This document shows, piece by piece, positions 35,225 to 45,680 of a stretch of 64,000 nucleotides of DNA. Below the pieces are notes generated by a model. The model worked only from the letters and a program-made list of their open reading frames with translations, made no database searches and was not told the origin of the DNA. Source of the DNA: Pipra filicauda (Eukaryota > Chordata > Aves > Passeriformes > Pipridae); assembly GCF_003945595.2 (NCBI RefSeq), contig NW_024104520.1, positions 2,885,501 through 2,949,500 of the forward strand. Direction: 5' to 3'. Made by a program: the position numbers and the translations under genes. Every line of letters starts with the position of its first letter. Position 1 is the first letter of the stretch.

Positions 35225-35600
35225 TTTCTTTTAACTCAGGAATGCATAGTCCTGGTGAAGTAGTTGTTAAACAGGGGAAAAATATTAAAACATTGAGGAG
35301 TGGGGGTCCAAAAACTACGCAATCCCAGTATGGGGTATAAACTGGAATATCTTACTGAACACGCGTCTCGCAATATAAGGGTCTTGGGGGCAGGACATGT
35401 TAATGAGGAGGAGAACTATGTTAATTAGAGAATTACACAAGTTTTTCTGCAGTTTACCCAATAGGTTAATATTTCTCTCAACCAAGATTACATAGGGGGA
35501 AAGGGATTAAAGGGGTTTAGACACGGTCTGATAAAATAATTTCAAAAGTTCTTTCTTGTTTCTGCTGGAGCCAGGCTTAATCCACAAGGTTGAACTTTTA
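35225..35600. mobile_element. Possible LTR-like segment
   Basis: A patch with a base composition unlike its neighbours, containing TGTTAAACAGGGG at about 35265, GGGGTATAAACTGG (TATA-like) near 35334, an ACACGCGTCTCG CpG cluster near 35360, and a downstream TAATCCACAAGGTTGAAC. These resemble LTR promoter features, but no terminal CA with matching target duplication could be identified and no second copy was found in the window. Confidence 0.3.
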
Positions 35601-38600
35601 CAGATCTTGTGATGAAGTGTCCTCAGAGCAAGGAGTTTCTCCCAGCTCCTGCTGTTCACAGCCTGCTACATAATCTCATCAGCTCCTTCTCTGCTGATAT
35701 TATATTTTTGGGATCCTACACTGAGGGAATACCGTTTCTTCTAAATATTTTCCATGATAAATCTGTATCTTTTTTTTCTGCATTTATAAGAAAATTTATG
35801 TCTAGTTCATAAAATAAACCCTATATTCGCTGACTTCCTATATGAAATTATCTACAGTGAGAGAGGTCAGTTTTTTTAACATTATCCCAATACTGATTTA
35901 AAACAAGCCTTCAGAGCACAAATGTCTTGTTTATTAGCTTGTGCTGTTAATTAGATGGAACCAGAAGTCTCTAAGCAACCAAAGATCGGTCACTCATAAC
36001 TTTACTCATTAGTGCTTGTAAGGTATTTCCTAACTCAGCTCATGAGGCTTTATCAGTATTAATCTACTATTCCTTCTGTTCAGCTTGCAGTATATTGAGA
36101 AATTCTAATGTGTGTTAATTAACCTCTTGAGTTTCCAAGTAACCAGATTAATTCAATCAACGTATCTACCAGAAGTCTACCTTTCAGGTTCGGGGTTTTT
36201 TTTTACTTTTTAATGGCTTTTAGGATTGTGGAAATGCTAAGACTTTGATCATATTATGATATCCAGTAAAAATAAGGGTGCTGGAGTTATCTCAGATAAT
36301 TCATGCAGAATTATGCCAAAGTCAAGAACTAAACAAAAAATTATTTCAATTTATATAAGAATATGTTGTAAAAAATAATTTTCCACAGTATTCTTTCATA
36401 AGTTTCTTCTTTAAAATAGAACTTAACACCAGATGCAGAAAAGATTGTTTTCAGATTATGTTTATGTTACAGGATCCAAAAGTTAAGTGATGGAACTTGA
36501 TTCACATGAAAGCAACAGGCCCTATGTAGTTGTATTTTGTGCAGGGGAAAATCATTACAGTTATTACCTCCTGAACACAAGGTAGGCTATAATGACTAAA
36601 ATCACCTTTGAATTAAGCACCAGGAGAGCAAAGGAATGCATAGATCATAATGAAAATAAGGTACCTAATAGATAATTTAAACATGAATTAGAATTCTTAT
36701 GCAAATACAGAAAAATGCATCCTATAAAAACCTGCACTTAAACTGAAGTCATAGATATGAATTAGATTGACTGTTGTTATTGTTAACAACAAATTGTAAC
36801 TAAATGAATGATATAACAAACCAATATATCTTCTTGATTTTTCCATTTCTTACATTATAATTTTTGAATTTTACAACCTGATTAGAAACATTTTATATTG
36901 TAGGAATATGGATGAAGCATTTATTAAAATTTTAAGATCTCCTTGAATCCAGAACCCCAAGATAATATATATACAGTAGAAATGTTAAAGTGTTTGGGAG
37001 TTTGTGTTATCCATCATAATTACAGTATTGCTGGTCTTAATAACAATAATGAAAATGAATGGAAATGTATGTTTTCAACAACTCTTCTACATAAATTCTT
37101 TGTAGAAAATCTGAGCCATATTCCAGAGTTTCACTTAAAAGACACTTCTGAAAACTGAAACTAGAGACCAAGTGTTAATTTGTCTTACTATTCTGCACAA
37201 ATAGTGCATCAAAAACTAGTTAAAATGTCATGCATTAACAAGATATTGCATCACCTTACCAAGCTGAGATAATATCACCAAAGAGATTTGTTCTACAAAT
37301 GGCTACAGCATTAAAAGTTACAATGATGTCATTTGTCATATTCAGAAACTTTTTTATACTACTTAAGGACCTGTGTAATTTTTCAAATTGATTACAAGTT
37401 ACCATTTGCAACATTGATGTTCTTATGTACCAAAATCATTCCTATTCAATCATTTCCTACAGTGATATATTTACCTAAAGACAATATTAAATCAAGTTGT
37501 ACTTTCTTAGACAACCCATATAATTCTCTATGTATAAACCTTATTTGACTGGTATCTGTAGTTTTAGATTGCAGTAATCATAGTTGCTATTTTCATTAGA
37601 ACTTTTTCATATAATTTAAAACAAAAGAAAAAACAAATGAAAATCAGCTGCCGAGCCTATATGAACACAAGTCCCTTGATAATAAAACATTATTTTTGAG
37701 AATGTTAAAAACTTTGGACTTAAATTCAAATGCGAAGAATGTAGAAATACCTTTCATCTATAGGGAAAAGCTACATCAAAAAAAAAAATCTTTGTATAGA
37801 AATAACCAAGAACTGATTACAACTGAATTATACATTTCTTCCATTTTTATTTAAACATTTCTATTTATGTTTTTATTAAAATCATGTCTTTCTACTGATG
37901 ATGTAACTTTACTATGAGGTGTAAGACAGATAAACAGCTCTCTGTGAAGGCTGTGTCTTTGCTATTGATAGATTTGTCTACCACTATGATGTTCCCTGTC
38001 ATGGCATCTGCTACCTTTCTTCATCAGTATACTGAAATGGGTAGAAATATCAGAGTGCTCTGCTTGCACCCCAAATAGTAGGAAAAGGAATATTTTTATT
38101 ACATTTGAAGTAATTATATTTAATCTTGTCACATACTGTCTGTATTGAAAGATTTTGCAGTTGCTAATGATTCTCTGGCTTCTATCCTTCGAGTTTCACA
38201 TGCACTGTAGTTTCCATTCACGTTTCTTGGCATGGAACAAAAACTTTCCCTTACATCAATAGTGCGGTTTTTGTGGTGTTCTCAAAGGAATCATAAAGTG
38301 ATGCAGATTCAATCTGTTATTTATATTTAGTTATTTTATACACTATCAGTTTAGTTATAGTGTTTATTCTCAGAAATGATAGATGGATGAAAGGTACCAT
38401 GTTTGGGGAAGAAAGATAAAAAGTAACAGACTTGTATTCCAATTGAGTTATTCAGAAGAGTCATACTTTCTTTCTTATGGTTCCTCTTTAAAAACTTTCT
38501 GACTTCTTCCTGAAAACCAGTAATATTTCTAGGCATGCCTTCAGAGGCTTATAACTTGTAAAGATTTTTCTACAAAACTGTAGTTGCTTGTACTTAGGAA

Positions 38601-39185
38601 ATTTTCCCAAATACATCTTATATATATTAACTTTCAATTTATGCTCACTTTTCTTTCCACCCCTCAGTTCAAATACTTATCTCCCTCTCAAGAGGAATGA
38701 ATCCTATAGTAATCACATCCTTGTTACAGAATTTGTGCTCTCCTTTTATCTTCAGACTTTTAGCTCTTGTATCTATTCTTTGTCTCAAAGCTTGCTCAAA
38801 TAATGTTTTTCTTCATTCATATGTACTATTGGTGTCATGTGGAATTATCCTTAGTCATGCAGAATAAAATAAAAAAACAAATTATCTGCTCTCAGATTTG
38901 CAGTTACGTGTTAGAATAAAAAAAAATTATGATTGCTGAAAAGGTTAAACTCTGAGATCTGATTCTTGCTGCAGTTTATTAGTTACCATTTCTGCATCTT
39001 CATTCAAATCAGCTACCAAAATGCTTCTTACTGAAAAGTGAAACAATATTTTTGTTTAGCTTAGGATCTACATATTGATTATCTTGAACCTATATTTTGT
39101 ATATTTTTTTCTTAATTTCCTCCTTGTACCATCCTGTTCCCCACCACCCTCACCCAATCTTCAGACCTAAAAAGTACTGTGCAGC
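35601..39185. other. Anonymous AT-rich DNA
   Basis: No repeat family, RNA gene or exon recognised in about 3.6 kb. Short frames at 35609-35812, 36943-37158, 37333-37548 and 38351-38803 have no domain features. Confidence 0.55.
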
Positions 39186-39749
39186 TGTGGTGGGTTGACC
39201 TTGGCTGGATGCCAGGTGCCCACCCAGTCACTCTGTCACTCCACTTCCCAGTTGGACAGGGGAGAGAGCAAGATGGAAAACAACTCGTGGGTTGGGATAA
39301 GGCAGTTTATTAAAGCAGAAGCAAAGCAAAAGTTTGCATGCGCAAAAGTGAAGCAAAAGATAACACAGTTTATTCTCTACTTTCCATGAGCAGCAATGGT
39401 CGGCCACTCCTGAGCAGCAGGGCTTCAGCACATGTGACGGTTCCTCAGCAGGCAGCCACTGGAGACAATGAATGCCCCCCTTCCTGCTCCTTGCCTCAGC
39501 TTTTATATCTGAGCTGATGTCATATGGTCTGGAATATCCATTTGGTCAGTTTGGGTCAGCTGGCCTACTTGGGTCCCCTCCCAGGATTTTGCCCTCAATT
39601 GAGGAAGGAATGTTACAGTTCTGATGCTGTGCTCAGCAGCAGCCAAAACACTGATATGTTGTCAATACCCTTCTAGCTACCAATGCAAGGCACAGCACTG
39701 TGAGGGCTACTGTGGCAAAATGAACTCCAGCTCAGCCAGACCAAATACA
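39186..39749 (-). mobile_element. ERVL-like solo LTR (copy C)
   Basis: The plus strand begins TGTGGTGGGTTGACCTTGGC, then TGGATGCCAGGTGCCCACC, and continues through TCGTGGGTTGGGATAAGGCA, CAGCTTTTATATCTGAGCTG, GTCTGGAATATCCATTTGGT and TCAGTTTGGGTCAGCTGGCC to CCAGACCAAATACA. This is the minus orientation of a familiar avian ERVL-type LTR. Flanking pentamers are GCAGC and GCAGT, a 4/5 match consistent with an aged target duplication. No viral interior remains. Confidence 0.82.
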
Positions 39750-41854
39750 GCAGTTTTTGTTGCTGATTAGCCCATTTCACCTTTCTTTGTTGGTTCTCTT
39801 CTGATTCCCAACATGATTCCTAATTGTGATCATTTCTCTATTTTTGTCTGTGGATTTTTTCTCCTAGATTCACTCCTCCTAATTTTTTAAGTTGGTGCAA
39901 ATTTCAGGTCGTTGTGCTTTTGTCTTACTGAAGGGGCTATTTTTTTCAGCTAAAAGATTATTTGATTGCCTAAGTGGTGCTTTTAATTTTGCATGTTTGC
40001 CATTTGGAAAATAAAGCCCTATTTTCAGCAGATCTAAAACAGTATTGGTTATAAACTTACATCACTTTGCTGCACCTGTTCCCTTGCATTCAGCTTATAT
40101 TTGTCTTAATACAGCAGTTTTTCTTAGCCAAATGACTGTTAAAATTCAATAATAAGAGTATTTCTCATGTCTCTCTGACTATATTTTAGTGAACCTGTAC
40201 TTAATTATGCATAGATTCCACTGCTTGAACTTGGGGGGAGTCATGAACAGTGATGGGTGACTACCTGAAAGGCTCTATCACTGCATCATTAACTGCCTGT
40301 AAGTACAACCCCAATAACACACTCACAATATGCAAAATATGCATGCAGTGGTATTTCAAGCAGCATATATCCTCAAAATAGAGTAAAATGTTCATATTTC
40401 TCTGCAATACTGACTCACACTAATTTCTAGAATACAAAGAACTGTGACAACAGCTATAATGCTTGTCTTCTGATTCTCTATTAAGTGTGGGAGGAATTGA
40501 GTTTTAATCACCCTACTAGACTGAGGCATGTTGACTTCTCTAGGCACTATAGGGTTCAATGTCCAAAACCTTCCATTCTATATCTAGTTTTTAGTCTACT
40601 AAAATGCTTTCTCTCATAGATCGATATATATATGTCTAATGCATGACAAGCTTAACTTTTTGTATTACATTGTAGGTGGTGGGTTTGATTTATCTTACAT
40701 TCTCCCTACATTTTTCCCTCTTACTGAGTCATTTAAGTCAAGGCTCTTGTTTTCTTATATCATTATTATATGTAGTCATTTTAACTTGAAGCAGTTAATC
40801 TGTTTCTGCTTCAAATTTACTTCTTTATCTATCTAGCTTCTTCATTTTGTCCAGACAGCATTTCCTTGCCTTTTTCTAATCTGAAATCTAAACCTTAATC
40901 TCTCTTCGAGGATTTGATGAGATGGTTCTAAAAGGTAAAGTTACTGGGCTAATACAGTCTAGAAAGCAGAGGTCAGACATGACAATTTTATTTAAGCTAT
41001 CTACTCAGACGCACTCTGAGTAGACCCAAATATGGTTGACTACATGAGGTGAAAGGAAATGTCTGAGGAGAAAACAATCAGAGATTGAGCTGATAACTTT
41101 CTTTGTGTTTTATGTATTCTTATTAAAGTCAGGAGTAATTGCTCTTAGATTTGTAGGACACTGTAACGCTCCAAGATGCAGAAAAACTCTTTTGCCACAC
41201 TCCACCAAATGTGTTTTAAAATCAATAAAAACATTATGTAGTTCTCTTTTCTTTATACTCAAGTAATTCTCAGTTAGTTGTCATAGAATAAACATCTGCT
41301 TGAATGTTCCTCTTTGGCACAAAACCCCACTTGTTATTCTGCTAGTTGATTCCTGATGTGTGGTTTGAGTCCACATCATATCACACTTAGGAATCATTTT
41401 GTTGGTATAGCTTAACAGATGCTCAATATTTAAGTTTTGGTGTTTTTTTTTTGTTTTGTTTTGGTTTTTTTTTGTTTGGGGTTTTTTTGTTTTTTTTTTT
41501 TTTTTTTTTTTACAATAGATATTTCACAAAGAAATAGAATAATAGAGTTCTCCAAGTTTCAGCAGCTGTGTCATGGATTTTTACTTTTAGTGTATTTTAT
41601 TATTACACAGTGCTGTCTTCTGGGATCTTTGTATTACCAGACTATTATTTTTAAGAGGAATTACATTGTATCTCCCATTCTAAAAATATCTTTATAGCTA
41701 TCTCCTGGGATTTATACTATTGCAGTTGAGGCAATATTTATATTTTATTCTAAAATATTTCTCACCTTGTAAGCTTCTACTTTTCAGACCTTATTTTACT
41801 GATCTTTACTACAACAATCTCTACTCAAGTAAATTTCTTGCAGCCGTTCTCTAT
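39750..41854. other. Anonymous AT-rich DNA with a T-rich tract
   Basis: Contains a T/G-rich tract at 41437-41511. The phenylalanine-rich frame at 41437-41697 is an artefact of that tract. No gene recognised. Confidence 0.55.
41437..41511. repeat. T-rich low-complexity tract
   Basis: Runs of T broken by single or paired G residues, ending in about 22 consecutive T. It may be the tail of a minus-strand retroposed sequence, but nothing recognisable adjoins it. Confidence 0.9.
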
Positions 41855-42174
41855 TCACAGAATCACAGAACCACAGGATCAATTAGGTTGAAAAAGACCC
41901 CTGAGATCACCAAGTCCAATGTATGACTGAACATCACTTTGTCAACCAGACCATGACACTAAGTGCTGTGTCCAGTCTTTCCTTAAAACACCTCCAGGGA
42001 CTGTGACTCTGCCACCTCCCTGGGCAACCCTTTCCAATATCTAATCACCCTTGCTTTGAAGAATTTCTTCCTTATGTCCAACCTAAACCTCACTTGAAGC
42101 AGCTTAAAACCATGTCTTTTCATCCTATTGCTAGTCGCTGGGAGAACAGGTTAAGTCCCACCTGGCTACAACTT
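41855..42174 (-). mobile_element. CR1 LINE, 3' piece, split by an LTR insertion
   Basis: Minus-strand CR1 tail and end of the ORF (GAATCACAGAACCACAGGAT, TGAGATCACCAAGTCCAATG). It is interrupted after CCCACCTGGCTACAACTT at 42174 by a solo LTR and resumes at 43063 with AACTTCCTTTCAGGTAGTTG. Joining the two sides restores an ordinary CR1 layout, which independently confirms the LTR limits. Confidence 0.92.
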
Positions 42175-42460
42175 TGTCTCAGTTTGAAGACACTGGAATG
42201 TTTGCTAAAGAGGATGAGGTATGAGATAGACCAAACTTCTCTCTCTCAGCAATTGTAAGTTTAAAATTAAGGGGGCTTTAACCGAGGAAGTGTGGAAAAA
42301 CAGAAGAAATAACAACCCTTTATTAAAAGATATATGTACATTGGCAAGAACAGTAACAGAACATAAAACCAACTAAACAATAGTCCTGTACCCAGAAGTT
42401 CCCTTCAAACAGAAGAAAAAGTCTGAATACTTCTCTGTCTTTTAGCGCAGTTCTAATCAC

Positions 42461-42478
42461 GGCCGGCAGGGGGCGCTG
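42461..42478. promoter_or_regulatory. CTCF-like motif 1 (LTR copy 1)
   Basis: The sequence GGCCGGCAGGGGGCGCTG closely resembles the vertebrate CTCF core consensus (CCASYAGRKGGCRS in IUPAC form). Occupancy cannot be judged from sequence alone. Confidence 0.6.
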
Positions 42479-42518
42479 TTGGATCACTGGAGATGCAGAG
42501 CCTGCAGTTCTCTGTGTT

Positions 42519-42536
42519 GGCCTGCAGGGGGCGCTG
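42519..42536. promoter_or_regulatory. CTCF-like motif 2 (LTR copy 1)
   Basis: GGCCTGCAGGGGGCGCTG, same orientation and exactly 58 bp after motif 1. Both are followed by TTGG. The pair looks like an old internal duplication within the LTR. Confidence 0.6.
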
Positions 42537-43062
42537 TTGGGCTCTGGCGGTCACCACGTGGGGAGGGGGGTCTGGGGGTGGTCTCTGATTGCGGGAGAAG
42601 CTGAAAGGAAAACGGAGACCCTTCCCCCCAATGGGAGAAAGGCAGAAGGAAAAAACCCAGTTCATCCCTCTCCGATGCAAACCCAGTAGGTCCCGGCTGG
42701 AGTCACGAGGCACTGTGCGAGCCGATCGAGTCCGGTGGTCCGGTCTCACCAGGACGAAAAGCCAGAAAGACAGATTTCCAGACCTTCTCTCCAAATGCCC
42801 GCACGCAGATCCCCGTCTCCGTCCCAGAGTGTGAACTCCACAGTTTGCCCTTTTGCCCTCCGAGCAGAGCCAGCCCCCCCTCTCAAAACTCCTCCCCTCT
42901 CCCCTCAGCCTCTGATGGGCCATCAGCGAGGAATGCAGCCTGGCTAGCTAGTTCTTTTGTAAGGCTAATTAACTCCCTTCCCCCTTTCTGTTCAAACTCC
43001 GTCTTTCCTACAGTGGGGGGGCAGGGGAAAGAAAAACTCTCCTGAATTTCTAACCTCTAACA

Positions 43063-43425
43063 AACTTCCTTTCAGGTAGTTGTAGAGAGTGATAAGGTCA
43101 CCCCTGAGCCTCCTCTTCTCCAGGCTGAACAACCCCCTTCACCAGCTTCATTGCCCTTCTCCAGACACACTCCAGCACCTCAATGTCCCTCCTGAATTGA
43201 GGGGCCCAGAACTAGACACAATACTTGAGGTGTGGCCTCACCAGTAGAGGGGAAGAATCACATGCCCAGCCCTGCTGGCCACACTACTACTAATACAGGC
43301 CAGGATGTCATTGGCCTTCTTGGTCGCCTGGACATCCTACTGGCTCATGTTCAGCTGGCTGTCGACCAGCACCCCCAGGTCCTTTTCCACTGGGCCACTT
43401 TCCAGCCACTCTGCCCCCATCCTGT
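43063..43425 (-). mobile_element. CR1 LINE, 5' piece, beyond the LTR insertion
   Basis: Continuation of the CR1 at 41855, with CACCCCTGAGCCTCCTCTTC, CAGGCTGAACAACCCC, ACACACTCCAGCACCTCAAT and CTGGCTGTCGACCAGCACCC, all conserved CR1 ORF blocks on the minus strand. The first five bases are the right-hand target duplication of the LTR. Confidence 0.9.
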
Positions 43426-45181
43426 ATTCGCTCATAATATTAAAGTTATAGTGTTAAAAAATAATTAAATTGAAGAATTAAATCTTTCCAATAAAGACAT
43501 AGAAAAATCAGTTTCTTTAAAGTGTTTTATTTACGACTTCCAATCTTCCTTAGTTACAAGGAAATATAACAACACTGTGCATACAAAAAACTATTCTTAG
43601 AAAAAAATTATTATATTTTAGTTTACTACATATGTGCAATATATTTGTAAACTTCAGTCTATTGAAAATAACAGGCATGTCGACATCCATGGACATCACT
43701 AATGTGCATATAGAAATAAGCATCTAATGCATAAAGTCTTGTTTTTTGACATTAAAACCTTTTTAGAAGTCTCACACTCAAACCCCCAATGGTATTAAAA
43801 GCTACCTTTATCCATTCTTACCAGGATCCCTCTCACTTCAGGTTCATGACACCTCATGAAAAAAGTCAACAGATTTTGAAAGGGGGACACATAAGCACTC
43901 CGATATCAAACTGTTTCACTGTTAAAAAAGCAGAATTTTCAAAATATACTGACTCTGATGAAATTTGAGCTATGATTCCAGGTATCTACTTTCCTCATCA
44001 GACCAGTTAGATTATGTCACTGAAACAATTATAGTTAACAGGCTCTTCAGAGGCAACATGTGTCACTGCACAACAGATACAGCATTTATCTGACTAAAAT
44101 TGGATAAATTACTGAAGGAATTTTTTTTATTTATTTGTGTGCAAATAATTTATCAATAGCTGTGAATAGGGTCGAAATTTATCTTCCTCAGTTTAAAAGC
44201 CTTTGAATATTATGCAGACTACCATCAGAGATCACCATCTCAGACAGGATTAGTAGTTTGGGATAATACTGCATATATAGTCCTGAGATCACACTTTTAT
44301 AGTGATTATTCCTCTACTAGCTACTCCACTGGTAAAAACATACGAACATAAGAACATCATCAACAGAACTATATTTTTGTTACTTTTAAAATATATGTAA
44401 CTGTAGTTTTAGGATTATGGGCATTATGGTACAGCCATCCTGGGCTTGGATTGCCTTTTGAACCCAACTGTATTTGCAAAAATTTGAATGTTGTATCGCT
44501 GACTGTGTCAAGAACATACCAGTTTTGAATCTTTACAACTGACACGATGGAAACTAATTGTTGCATAGCTCAAAAGATATACACAGGCATAATTATAAAT
44601 GGGAGAATGTTAAGTGAGATGAAGGTGCCTACATTATTACTAATGATCATTTGTAACAGAAGGAAATATTTCATTATATGCATCTTTGCTCTAAGTTTAT
44701 TCTGATAGCATTTCAAATGACAGTGTAGGTGGAAAGCTGTAAGTAGTCATTTTAGCTGACGCACTGAATTTATTGTACAGGTTAATGAATGTCTCCCGAT
44801 TTTGTCCAAATTTTTGATTTCTCATCATGTAAAAAAGGAAGAAAAGTATTGGCAATAGTTGCACAGAGTATATTATTTACCTTGTTACCCTGAAAAATCA
44901 TCAAGGAGTCTGTTTTTCAGAACCACACTGTCTGTTGCCTCATTCAAAACCACTCACTTCAGAAGATATCTTAAAGAAATCTTGTACAGATTTTGTGAGT
45001 ACTGCAATTTTTCATATTAGAGTGAAGGTGATCCTATCAAAAGGACTATGGACATGGAGATGTATGCATGTACATATTCACATAAGCAAAACGTCTTTAG
45101 AGCTTGAGAAATTTTATACTGAGTTTTTTTCTGGAAGAAGTGTTCGCGTTTTGTTTGGTGCTCTAAATACCATTACTCACT
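43426..45181. other. Anonymous AT-rich DNA
   Basis: No gene or repeat family recognised. Frames at 44369-44566 and 44935-45201 have no domain features; the latter runs into the CR1. Confidence 0.55.
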
Positions 45182-45680
45182 CAGTTCAGGAAGGATATTG
45201 AGGTGCTGGAGCAGGTCCAGAGAAGAGCAACTAGACTGGTGAAGGGACTCGAGCACAAGTCTTATGAGGAGAGGCTGAGGGAGCTGGGGTTGTTTAGCCT
45301 GGAGAAGAGGAGGCTCAGGGGAGACCTCATCACTCTCTACAACTCCCTGAAAGGAGGTTGTAGCCAGGTGGGGGTTGGTCTCTTTTCCCAGGCAGCTATC
45401 AGTAAGACAAGAGGGCATGGTCTTAAGCTGTACCAGGGGAGGTTTAGGTTGGATATTAGGAAGAAATTTCTTTACAGAAAGGGTAATCAGACACTGGAAT
45501 GGGCTGCCCAGGGAAGTGGTGGATTCTCGATCTCTGGAGGTTTTTAAGATGAGACTGGATGTGGCACTTAGTGCCATGGTCTAGTAACCACAGAGGTGTT
45601 GGATCAAGGGTTGGACTTGAGGATCTCGGAGGTCTTTTCCAACCTGGTTGGTTCTATGATTCTATAACTATGATTCTGTG
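45182..45680 (+). mobile_element. Well-preserved CR1 LINE 3' end, plus strand
   Basis: The only long CR1 fragment on the plus strand. It begins within the ORF (GATATTGAGGTGCTGGAGCA), encodes [20 protein letters not shown] followed by [20 protein letters not shown] in phase with 45203, then shifts phase and finishes [19 protein letters not shown] in the phase of 45375 before a TAG at about 45582. The 3' UTR has the standard GGTTGGACTTGAGGATCTC, GGAGGTCTTTTCCAACCTGG and a tail of GATTCTATGATTCTATAACT octamers. It is close to the family pattern, so probably one of the younger CR1 insertions here. Confidence 0.94.

Larger units (their letters stand above)
42175..43062 (-). mobile_element. Solo LTR with tandem CTCF-like motifs (copy 1)
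   Basis: An 888-bp element with TG (42175) and CA (43062) termini and a perfect 5-bp duplication AACTT (42170-42174 and 43063-43067), inserted into a CR1. An AATAAA on the minus strand (plus-strand TTTATT at 42319-42324) lies about 145 bp from the left end and gives minus orientation. The centre (about 42450-42900) is GC- and CpG-rich, unlike the rest of the window, and contains two copies of a CAGGGGGCGCTGTTGG motif. A full second copy is at 61379 and a partial one at 28616. There are no viral genes. The long-looking frames at 42453-43045 on both strands result from GC-rich sequence and have no domains. Confidence 0.92.

Noticed and set aside
41437..41697. Phenylalanine-rich plus-strand frame
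   Set aside because: Produced by the T-rich tract at 41437-41511.
42453..42923. Minus-strand 156-codon frame
   Set aside because: Inside LTR copy 1; a GC-rich artefact with arginine/proline bias and no domain.
45173..45577. Minus-strand 134-codon frame
   Set aside because: Antisense shadow of the plus-strand CR1.
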